DNA of 40,075 bases, from assembly GCA_017511375.1 (NCBI GenBank), contig JAFWKJ010000017.1:1-40075 (forward strand), written 5' to 3'. A model generated the notes under the pieces. It ran no database searches, was not told the DNA's origin, and worked only from the letters and a program-made list of their open reading frames with translations. Below are positions 1 to 6,663 of the stretch, piece after piece (the stretch's first letter is position 1; each line of letters begins with the position of its first letter). The position numbers and the translations under genes are program-made. Origin of the DNA: Bacilli bacterium. GTDB lineage: Bacteria > Bacillota_I > Bacilli_A > RF39 > UBA660.

Positions 1-102
1 ATCTTAATTTTAGGAACAATAATTATATTACCTTTAATGACTGAAATATTAAAAAGAATACCTATTGTTAATAGATTATTACTTGGTATAGTAAAAAAAT
101 AA
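1..102 (+). CDS. C-terminal fragment of a membrane protein (partial)
   Basis: The first 33 codons of the window are open in frame 1 and end at TAA 100-102. The visible peptide is a hydrophobic helix followed by a short basic tail ending in two lysines. The pattern of a last transmembrane helix followed by ...IPxxNRLLLG.. and lysines resembles the end of acyltransferase-3 type membrane acyltransferases, but too little is present to assign a family. The gene starts outside the window. It is followed by a short hairpin terminator at 209-236. Confidence 0.45.
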   Translation: MLILGTIIILPLMTEILKRIPIVNRLLLGIVKK

Positions 103-208
103 AATAGTTCGGAAACTTTTGATTTTGCGAACAGCCATATGACCTGGATACTTGTATGGTATATTTGATATTGATTTATGGTAACCACCAAAATGATATA
201 TTTTTTAG

Positions 209-236
209 GTAGATTAGTACAAAATCTACTTTTTTT
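209..236 (+). terminator. Intrinsic terminator upstream of rbgA
   Basis: GTAGATT (209-215) pairs with AATCTAC (223-229) across a 7-base loop and is followed by seven T (230-236). It lies after the truncated membrane protein gene and directly before the rbgA promoter, so it probably ends the upstream transcript. Confidence 0.6.
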
Positions 237-237
237 A

Positions 238-246
238 TGCTATAAT
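238..246 (+). promoter_or_regulatory. Extended -10 promoter of rbgA
   Basis: TGCTATAAT is a full extended -10 element (TGn followed by TATAAT at 241-246). No good -35 is visible at 17 bases, as is normal for extended -10 promoters. It is 32 bases upstream of the rbgA ATG. Confidence 0.6.
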
Positions 247-278
247 TTGAGTGATTTATACGCAAGGAAGTGATTCTT

Positions 279-1139
279 ATGAATGAAAATAAAACGAACA
301 TTAACTGGTTTCCGGGACATATGGCAAAAACTAGAAGACAAATATCAGAACAGTTAAACTTGATTGATATTGTATATGAAGTAGTAGATGCCAGAATGCC
401 TATTTCTAGTAAGATTATTGATATAGATGATTTGATTAAAGAAAAACCTAGAATCTTAATCGCTACCAAATATGATCTTTGCGATAAGGAAGAAACAAAC
501 AAAATATTAGATCATTATAAAAAAGAAGGTTACTCTGTACTTCCTTTAGATTTAATGAATGGAAATTGTGATACACTAATTACCATGACAAAAGAATTAA
601 TGAAAGAAGTAAATGCCAATCGTGTACAAAAAGGATTAAAGGAAAGATCGGCAAGAGTTTTAATTGTAGGAGCTCCTAACGTTGGAAAAAGTACATTGAT
701 TAATCGACTAGTAGGAAAGAAATCGGCAGGAGTAGGGAACACCCCGGGTTTTACAAAAAACTTATCATGGATTCGTGTAAATCAAGATATTGAATTATTA
801 GATTCTCCTGGAATTCTTTGGCCGAAACTAGAGAATCAAGAATCTGCTCATATCCTAGCGGCTTTATCTTCTATTAAAGAAGAAGTTGTGAATAAAGATG
901 AGATTGCCTGCTTTATTTTAAAAAAACTATTTGAATTATATCCAAAAAAACTAGAAGAAAGATATGGAATTATAGAACTAGAAGATGATTTTATAGAAGC
1001 ATATGAAATCATCGGTAAAAAAAGAGGAGCTTTATCTAAGGGCGGAATTGTTGACTATGAAAAAGTATCCAATATTATTGTGAATGATTTGAAAAGTGGA
1101 TTCTTCACGGAAATAACATTTGATAGACTTGACAAGTAA
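279..1139 (+). CDS. rbgA: Ribosome biogenesis GTPase RbgA (YlqF)
   Basis: Circularly permuted GTPase of the YlqF/YawG family, which in Bacilli is needed for late assembly of the 50S subunit. The N-terminus has the family signature FPGHMAK at about residues 11-17. The permuted order of GTP motifs is visible: G4 (ATKYD) first, then G1 (GAPNVGKST), then G3 (DSPG). The C-terminal third carries the helical RNA-binding region typical of RbgA. The 286-residue length is normal. ATG 279 is chosen because AAGGAAG (264-270) sits 8 bases upstream; a GTG at 270 would overlap that site. It is followed by the RNase HII gene, as in Bacillus subtilis (rbgA-rnhB). Confidence 0.95.
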   Translation: MNENKTNINWFPGHMAKTRRQISEQLNLIDIVYEVVDARMPISSKIIDIDDLIKEKPRILIATKYDLCDKEETNKILDHYKKEGYSVLPLDLMNGNCDTLITMTKELMKEVNANRVQKGLKERSARVLIVGAPNVGKSTLINRLVGKKSAGVGNTPGFTKNLSWIRVNQDIELLDSPGILWPKLENQESAHILAALSSIKEEVVNKDEIACFILKKLFELYPKKLEERYGIIELEDDFIEAYEIIGKKRGALSKGGIVDYEKVSNIIVNDLKSGFFTEITFDRLDK

Positions 1140-1163
1140 AGAACAAAACAATTGTTCTTTTTT
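1137..1163 (+). terminator. Terminator after rbgA
   Basis: AAGAACAA (1139-1146) pairs with TTGTTCTT (1152-1159) around a 5-base loop and runs into a T tract to 1163. The hairpin starts on the last base of the rbgA stop codon. Confidence 0.75.
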
Positions 1164-1175
1164 GTTATTAGAGGA

Positions 1176-1181
1176 TATAAT
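1176..1181 (+). promoter_or_regulatory. Possible -10 for the RNase HII fusion gene
   Basis: TATAAT at 1176-1181 lies 18 bases downstream of TTGTTC (1152-1157), which overlaps the preceding terminator stem. The -10 is perfect but the -35 is poor. It is the only candidate between the rbgA terminator and the next start. Confidence 0.4.
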
Positions 1182-1198
1182 GAATATAGGTGTCATAT

Positions 1199-2176
1199 AT
1201 GAAGAAAAAAGAAATATTGGAAAAATTAAAAGAGTTACCTTTAGAAAAAGATAAATATTTGATTATTGGAGGAGCAGCTTTAGTTTGCCAAGGAATCAAA
1301 TCAGAAACAGACGATATTGATTTAAGTTGTTCCAAAGAATATTATGATTCAATTCCATGGGATGAAAAGATAGGATACTTTCAAAAAGAAATTAAATATA
1401 AAGATTGTTATGAAATTGGTGAAAAGTTTTATACAGAAGATTATATAGAAATAAATGGTTATCGTTTTATGAAACTAAAAGACTTGTTAGAGTTAAAAAA
1501 ACTAGAAAAAAGAGATCAAGATAAAAGTATTATAAAAAAAATACAACTAAAAATAGATTTAGAAGACACCTATCAAAATGAAAGAGAAGCAAGAAAAGAA
1601 GGTTATACTCTAATTGGAGGAGTAGATGAAGTAGGACGTGGACCACTAGTAGGACCAGTAGTTGCAGCCTGTGTCATTTTACCAGAAGACTTCGCTTTAG
1701 ATGGATTAACAGATAGTAAAAAACTAAGTGAAAAGAAAAGAGATTATTATTTTGAAGAAATTAAAAAACAAGCCATTTCTTATGGAATAGGAATTATTTC
1801 TGAAAAGCGTATTGATGAGATAAATATTTATGAAGCAACCAAAGAAGCTATGATAGAAGCCATTAACAATTGTAATCCAAAACCAGACTATGTCTTAACA
1901 GATGCGATGAAACTAGATTTAGAGGTTCCTGTAAAACCAATTATTAAAGGAGACCTTAGAAGTATTACAATTAGTGCCGCAAGTGTTATTGCAAAAGTCA
2001 CAAGAGATAAGATGTTATATGAACTTGATAAAAAATATCCAATGTATGATTTTAAAAATAATGTAGGTTATCCTACCAAGAAACATCTAGACGCTATACA
2101 AAAATATGGGATTATTGAGGAACATAGAAGAAGCTATGGACCAGTAAAAGATTATGTAGAAAAAAGTGTAAATTAA
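1199..2176 (+). CDS. rnhB: Ribonuclease HII with N-terminal nucleotidyltransferase-like domain
   Basis: The C-terminal part (about residues 130-325) is a complete RNase HII, which nicks the RNA strand of RNA-DNA hybrids and starts ribonucleotide excision. It has DEVGRGP at 143-149 (catalytic Asp-Glu), TDAMKLD with the third acidic residue, and AKVTRDKM with the fourth. In front of it is a 110-120 residue domain with GGAAL at 24-28, DDID at 38-41 and a later R-x-QDK segment (about 105-109). This is the GG...DxD...LK...R.xD layout of the MNT/AbiEii-like nucleotidyltransferase fold. RNase HII normally has only a short helical N-terminal extension in Bacilli. The reading frame is continuous, so this is a true fusion. 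ATG 1199 follows AGGTG at 1188-1192; GTG 1190 would overlap it. What the extra domain does is unknown. Confidence 0.88.
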   Translation: MKKKEILEKLKELPLEKDKYLIIGGAALVCQGIKSETDDIDLSCSKEYYDSIPWDEKIGYFQKEIKYKDCYEIGEKFYTEDYIEINGYRFMKLKDLLELKKLEKRDQDKSIIKKIQLKIDLEDTYQNEREARKEGYTLIGGVDEVGRGPLVGPVVAACVILPEDFALDGLTDSKKLSEKKRDYYFEEIKKQAISYGIGIISEKRIDEINIYEATKEAMIEAINNCNPKPDYVLTDAMKLDLEVPVKPIIKGDLRSITISAASVIAKVTRDKMLYELDKKYPMYDFKNNVGYPTKKHLDAIQKYGIIEEHRRSYGPVKDYVEKSVN

Positions 2177-2210
2177 AAGTATTTTTCAATATAATATAAA
2201 TAGATAGTTG

Positions 2211-2239
2211 TTGACAAAAATATTTTTTTATTTTATAAG
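2211..2239 (+). promoter_or_regulatory. topA promoter
   Basis: A perfect -35 TTGACA (2211-2216) and -10 TATAAG (2234-2239) are separated by 17 bases. The ribosome binding site GGAGG (2252-2256) and the topA ATG follow. This is one of the best sigma-A type promoters in the window. Confidence 0.8.
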
Positions 2240-2262
2240 TTATAAATGACTGGAGGAATTCT

Positions 2263-4287
2263 ATGGCAAAAAATTTAGTAATAGTGGAAAGTCCTAGTAA
2301 AAGTAAAACTATTGAGAAGTACCTAGGAAAGGACTATAAAGTAGTATCATCCAAAGGACATATTCGTGATTTAGCAACCTCAGGACACTTAGGTCTTGGA
2401 GTTGATATTGAAAATGGATTTAAACCAAACTATATTCCAATTAAAGGAAAAGAAAAGGTTATTAAAGATCTAAAAAAAGATGTAAAAGATAGTGAAATGG
2501 TATATCTTGCTTCCGATCTAGATCGTGAAGGAGAAGCTATTGCTTGGCATCTAAAAGATACGTTAGGCATTAAAGATAAGAATTATAAAAGAGTCTTATT
2601 TAATGAAATTACCCATGACAAAGTATTAGAGGCAATGGAAAGTCCAACTGTCATTGATGATAATTTAGTAAAAAGTCAAGAAACACGTAGAATACTAGAT
2701 CGTATTATTGGTTTTAGACTTAGTAAATTATTACAAAGTAAAATTGGTGCCAAAAGCGCTGGTCGTGTACAAAGTGTTGCTTTAAAACTAATTGTAGACC
2801 GCGAAAGAGAAATAGAGGCATTTATTCCAGAAGAGTATTGGAAGATTATTGCCATTTTCAAGGAATATGAAGCAGAATTATTTAAATATAAAGAAGAAGA
2901 CATTGAACTTCATAGTGAAGAAGAAGCAAATCATGTTTTAGATGCCTTAGGAGAAGAATATAAAGTAGAGTCTGTTGAGAAAAAAGAAAAGGCTCGTAAG
3001 AGTAAACTTCCATTTACAACCTCAACCCTTCAACAAGAAGCATCTACGAAATTAAATTTCCCAGCACGTAAAACGATGAGTATTGCACAAAAACTATATG
3101 AAGGAATTGATTTAGGGGATGAAACAGTAGGTCTTATTACTTACATGAGAACGGATTCCATTCGTTTATCAGAAGACTTTGTTCGTCCTGCTATGAAATA
3201 CATTGAAGAAAAGTATGGAAAAAAATATGTAGGATATGTGAAACAAGCCAAGAAAAATGATAATGTCCAAGATGCGCATGAAGGAATTCGTCCAACGAGT
3301 GTGTTAAGAGAACCCACAAAAATAAAACAGTATTTAACTGCAGATGAATTTAAATTATATAGTTTGATATATAAAAGAACGTTAGCATCTCTAATGAGTG
3401 ATGCAAGCGTCAACCAAACAACCATTATTTTTGATAACAATGATTATAAATTTAAAACAACCGGTCAAATTTTAATCTTTGATGGTTATTTAAAAGTATA
3501 TGGAGATTATGAATCATCAGAAGACAGGATCTTACCAGAAATAGGAGAAAAAGAAGTCGCTGTAACAAACAACGTAGAGTCTACACAACACTTCACACAA
3601 CCACCTGCAAGATATACAGAAGCAAAATTAATCAAAGAATTAGAAGAGTTAGGAATTGGTAGACCAAGTACTTACGCAACGATTATTGATACGATTAAAA
3701 GTAGAGGATATGTTACGTTAGAAGAAAAGAAATTTAAACCAACAAGCGTAGGAGTTGAGACAACAGACAAACTTCAAGAATTCTTTAGTGACATTATTAA
3801 TACCGATTACACGAGAGAGATGGAAACAGACTTAGATGAAATTGCAGATGGACATATGGTATGGAATGAAGTGTTAGCGGATTTCTATAAATTGTTTGAA
3901 CCACGTGTTAAGAATGCTTTTTCTGATATGGAGAAAAAGGCGGCAGAAGAAACAGGAGAAAATTGTCCAAACTGTGGCAAACCACTTGTCATTCGAAATG
4001 GAAAATATGGAGAATTTGTTGCTTGCAGTAATTATCCAGAATGCAAATACATTCAAAAGGAAGAAGTAGAAGAAGTAGAAATTTGTAATTGTCCAAACTG
4101 TGATGGAAAGATTGTAGAGAAGAAAAGCCGTAAAGGAAAAATCTTCTATGGCTGCAATCATTATCCAAAATGTAAGACAGCATATTGGGATAAACCAATT
4201 GATAAAAAATGCCCAGAATGTGGGGAAATGCTTACAGAAAAGAATGGAATAATCAAGTGTTCTAGTTGTGATTATAAAGAGGAGTAA
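2263..4287 (+). CDS. topA: DNA topoisomerase I
   Basis: Type IA topoisomerase that relaxes negative supercoils by passing a strand through a 5'-phosphotyrosine break. The N-terminal Toprim domain shows VESPSKSKTI and DLDREGEAIAWH. The catalytic tyrosine is Y294 in ITYMRTDS. The PARYTEA and GRPSTYA motifs of the core follow. The C-terminus from about residue 568 carries three C4 zinc ribbons (CPNCGKP...CSNYPEC, CPNCDGK...CNHYPKC, CPECGE...CSSC). At 674 residues it is the usual length for a Firmicute TopA. The start follows GGAGG at 2252-2256. The gene lies between rnhB and xerC as in Bacillus; dprA and trmFO, which often sit here, are absent. Confidence 0.97.
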   Translation: MAKNLVIVESPSKSKTIEKYLGKDYKVVSSKGHIRDLATSGHLGLGVDIENGFKPNYIPIKGKEKVIKDLKKDVKDSEMVYLASDLDREGEAIAWHLKDTLGIKDKNYKRVLFNEITHDKVLEAMESPTVIDDNLVKSQETRRILDRIIGFRLSKLLQSKIGAKSAGRVQSVALKLIVDREREIEAFIPEEYWKIIAIFKEYEAELFKYKEEDIELHSEEEANHVLDALGEEYKVESVEKKEKARKSKLPFTTSTLQQEASTKLNFPARKTMSIAQKLYEGIDLGDETVGLITYMRTDSIRLSEDFVRPAMKYIEEKYGKKYVGYVKQAKKNDNVQDAHEGIRPTSVLREPTKIKQYLTADEFKLYSLIYKRTLASLMSDASVNQTTIIFDNNDYKFKTTGQILIFDGYLKVYGDYESSEDRILPEIGEKEVAVTNNVESTQHFTQPPARYTEAKLIKELEELGIGRPSTYATIIDTIKSRGYVTLEEKKFKPTSVGVETTDKLQEFFSDIINTDYTREMETDLDEIADGHMVWNEVLADFYKLFEPRVKNAFSDMEKKAAEETGENCPNCGKPLVIRNGKYGEFVACSNYPECKYIQKEEVEEVEICNCPNCDGKIVEKKSRKGKIFYGCNHYPKCKTAYWDKPIDKKCPECGEMLTEKNGIIKCSSCDYKEE

Positions 4288-4298
4288 TCCTCTTTTTT
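4277..4298 (+). terminator. Terminator after topA
   Basis: AAGAGGA (4277-4283) pairs with TCCTCTT (4288-4294) around a GTAA loop and runs into T up to 4298. The topA stop codon TAA (4285-4287) lies inside the loop, so the last codons form the 5' arm. Confidence 0.8.
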
Positions 4299-4319
4299 CT
4301 TTTATTTTTTAAATATTTG

Positions 4320-4328
4320 TGATATAAT
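4320..4328 (+). promoter_or_regulatory. Extended -10 promoter of the gene at 4357
   Basis: TGATATAAT is a full extended -10 element. It overlaps an in-frame ATG at 4327, which therefore cannot be the translation start. Confidence 0.6.
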
Positions 4329-4356
4329 GTGTCTTGAAGTGGGGAGAGGTTATAAA

Positions 4357-5436
4357 ATGAAAAAAAGAATAGATTACTTTTTAATAGCAAGATGTCGTGA
4401 AACAAATAAGTTTCAAATAATCCCTATTAATGGAAAAAGAGAAAACTCACTAGAAGAAATTGATATCTATACAATCGGTTTTAAAAATGAAGGAGCATTA
4501 GAAAAATCTTTACAAGAAGAAGGTTTATTAAAAGATTCCAATATTGATTTTTTTATTGCTTGTCAGGGAAAAGTAAATGAAGAAACCGTGTTAAAAATAC
4601 AAGAGGTTTTATATGCAAAAGTAGATGCTATTAAAGATATCACGGAAAACTCTTTACGTGGAGAAATGGATAAGAGTCAATTTCAAATAGATTATATCTT
4701 AGATAATTTTGCGAGTCGTATGGCATACAATCCTGTTTTAAGAGAACAAGTTATATCAGGAAAAACAAATATTTATAAAAAGTTTATAAAATACTTTATT
4801 TCCTCAGATCAAACAAGAGAAGGTATAAAATTTAATGATGGTGGATGGGCTAGAAAATCTTATTCCTTGATTCGAAATGTTATTGATGCCATGTCTAGAA
4901 CAGCTACTAAATATTTCATGTTAAGTGATCAAATGTATCGTGGGCTTTTAGGAGAAGAATTAATAAGAAGAACATCACCAGATTATAATCCCCAGCAACT
5001 TGTGTTTTCTGAATATTATGATAATCAAGAAGAAAAAGATGAGGAAAAACTATTAGAAGTATTAACGACATTTGAGACACTTCCATTAGATATATTTTTA
5101 CCAAATAGTGAAATGGTAGAATTTAATTTGGAAATGTTTAAAAGATTAAGTGGAGAAGCTCAAACAATAATAAAATCTAATCTTACTCCAGATTTGCGTC
5201 TAAGATTAAAATCACTTTTATCACAACGTGATAATTTAAAATCAGCAGTGGGAAAAAGTTTTGTAAGAACCGAAACAAGCATAATAGCAAATCAAAAAGA
5301 TTTGATTAAAAGATTGAAAAACAATCCTAATTTATTAAATCGTGCTTATGAATGGTGCGAATTATATAATAGATATCAAGATAAAATGATAGGTGATGAT
5401 CATGGAAAAGAATATGGAAAGAGGAAACAATGTTAA
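4357..5436 (+). CDS. Hypothetical protein between topA and xerC
   Basis: A 359-residue protein that I do not recognise. It has no signal peptide or membrane helix and looks soluble, with a charged, mainly helical composition. A stretch near the middle is rich in aromatic and basic residues (DGGWARKSYSLIRNV). The C-terminal third looks helical with many basic residues. The start ATG 4357 follows a strong GGGGAGAGG (4341-4349). Its 3' end overlaps the start of xerC by 35 bases, so the two are translationally linked. In Bacillus the topA-xerC interval holds trmFO, but no FAD-binding GxGxxG is present here, so it is not that gene. Confidence 0.7.
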   Translation: MKKRIDYFLIARCRETNKFQIIPINGKRENSLEEIDIYTIGFKNEGALEKSLQEEGLLKDSNIDFFIACQGKVNEETVLKIQEVLYAKVDAIKDITENSLRGEMDKSQFQIDYILDNFASRMAYNPVLREQVISGKTNIYKKFIKYFISSDQTREGIKFNDGGWARKSYSLIRNVIDAMSRTATKYFMLSDQMYRGLLGEELIRRTSPDYNPQQLVFSEYYDNQEEKDEEKLLEVLTTFETLPLDIFLPNSEMVEFNLEMFKRLSGEAQTIIKSNLTPDLRLRLKSLLSQRDNLKSAVGKSFVRTETSIIANQKDLIKRLKNNPNLLNRAYEWCELYNRYQDKMIGDDHGKEYGKRKQC

Positions 5437-6322
5437 AGAACTGAATGATTATTTAGATTATTTAAAATATCAAAAAAATTATTCTGATTATACCATCCTA
5501 AGTTATGAAAATGATATCAAAGAATATTTGGATTTTATTAGTAGTGAAGGAATTTTATTTAAAGAGATTGAATATAGCGATATTCGATTCTATCTAATGT
5601 ATTTAAAAGAAAAGAGAAAAGATAATAATTCATCGATTGATAGAAAACTAAGTTCTTTACGAGGTTTCTATAAATACATGGCAAACGAAGGAATTGTCAA
5701 AAACAATGTTTTTTCTTTAGTAAGTGGTCCTAAAAAGAGTAAAAAACTACCTCGTTATTTTGAATACAATGAGTTAGAAGAAATGTTTAAAGTACCAGAT
5801 GAATCTCCATTAGGGCAAAGGGATTTGCTACTATTAGAAATGCTTTATGCAACAGGTTGTCGTGTGGGAGAATTAGTCTCTATCAAAGTGTCAGACATTG
5901 ATCTTGCACGAAAACAAATACTAATATTAGGAAAAGGAAATAAAGAACGATATGTTTCTTATGGAGAATATTGTGAGGATGCTTTAAAGAAGTATTTAAG
6001 TGATGGGTATCCTACTCTTAATAAAGACAACCTAGATTATTTATTTTTAAATAATAAGGGAGGACAACTTACTGAAAGAGGCGTTCGTTATCTATTAGAT
6101 CATATTATTAAACAAACGGGGATTAATAAAAATATAAGTCCTCATATGATTAGACATTCTTTTGCGACACACCTATTAAATGAAGGTTGTGATTTGTTAA
6201 CGGTACAAAAGTTACTGGGGCATGAAAGTATTAAAGCAACTCAAATATATACCCATGTAACAACGGATCGTTTAAAAGAAGTTTATTTTCATAGTTTTCC
6301 AAGAGCTAAAAAAGATGATTAA
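5402..6322 (+). CDS. xerC: Tyrosine recombinase XerC (CodV)
   Basis: Site-specific recombinase that, with XerD, resolves chromosome dimers at dif. The N-terminal SAM-like core-binding domain (about 1-90) is followed by the catalytic domain. The complete catalytic set is visible: R154 (GCRVGEL), K178 (GKGNK), H248 and R251 (SPHMIRHSFATHLL), H274 (LLGHES) and nucleophile Y283 (IYTHV). The length of 306 residues is typical of XerC/D rather than phage integrases. ATG 5402 is preceded by AGGTGA (5391-5396), 5 bases away, inside the upstream gene. Position after topA supports XerC over XerD. Confidence 0.92.
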   Translation: MEKNMERGNNVKELNDYLDYLKYQKNYSDYTILSYENDIKEYLDFISSEGILFKEIEYSDIRFYLMYLKEKRKDNNSSIDRKLSSLRGFYKYMANEGIVKNNVFSLVSGPKKSKKLPRYFEYNELEEMFKVPDESPLGQRDLLLLEMLYATGCRVGELVSIKVSDIDLARKQILILGKGNKERYVSYGEYCEDALKKYLSDGYPTLNKDNLDYLFLNNKGGQLTERGVRYLLDHIIKQTGINKNISPHMIRHSFATHLLNEGCDLLTVQKLLGHESIKATQIYTHVTTDRLKEVYFHSFPRAKKDD

Positions 6323-6335
6323 TTCATCTTTTTTT
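6311..6335 (+). terminator. Terminator after xerC
   Basis: AAAGATGA (6311-6318) pairs with TCATCTTT (6324-6331) around a 5-base loop and is followed by T to 6335. The xerC stop TAA (6320-6322) is in the loop. Confidence 0.8.
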
Positions 6336-6368
6336 GTATATATACTTTTCTTTTAATTGGTAATTCGT

Positions 6369-6374
6369 TATAAT
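6369..6374 (+). promoter_or_regulatory. Possible -10 of the comN-secDF-rel operon
   Basis: TATAAT at 6369-6374 follows the xerC terminator and precedes the comN-like gene by 33 bases. No convincing -35 is present 16-18 bases upstream. Confidence 0.45.
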
Positions 6375-6407
6375 AAAATTAGTTCCTGTAAAGGGTGTGA
6401 TTTATCT

Positions 6408-6650
6408 ATGAACGATGAATTTCAATCCGTTAAAGAACTATATCAGAGGGTTTTACCTGCTTTACGTACAAAGGTACATAAGCTAAGTAGTCGGGGTGTT
6501 TTTGTTGTAGAAGAAGATATATGGAATCTTTTAATGGAGAAGTGGAAAAATGAAAGAGGGCTTACGCTCTATGATATCGTGGATGATATTCTAAAAATAG
6601 AGGAAGAAGTCATAATAGATAAATATAAAAACAATAAGGAAGAACAGTAG
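6408..6650 (+). CDS. comN: ComN-like post-transcriptional regulator
   Basis: An 80-residue acidic protein. It matches the small ComN (YrzD) family by its features: an N-terminal helix ending in a LPAL..KV pattern, a central VEEDIWNLLMEKW segment and LYDIVDDIL near residues 54-62. In Bacillus subtilis ComN controls late competence mRNA and localises to division sites, and its gene lies just upstream of secDF, as here. ATG 6408 is preceded by AAGGGTGTGA about 8-10 bases away; an upstream in-frame start at 6357 overlaps the promoter. The secDF start follows after 13 bases. The assignment rests on motif resemblance plus synteny. Confidence 0.7.
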   Translation: MNDEFQSVKELYQRVLPALRTKVHKLSSRGVFVVEEDIWNLLMEKWKNERGLTLYDIVDDILKIEEEVIIDKYKNNKEEQ

Positions 6651-6663
6651 GGAGTGAATAAAA

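Noticed and set aside
103-208. Possible small RNA with short paired segments (GTTCG/CGAAC at 107-132, CCATA/TATGG at 135-159)
   Set aside because: The stems are only 5 bp and no conserved RNA motif is seen; the region is otherwise unassigned.
5402-6322. Phage integrase or mobile element marker
   Set aside because: Length, catalytic set and position after topA fit the housekeeping XerC; no attachment sites or phage genes are nearby.
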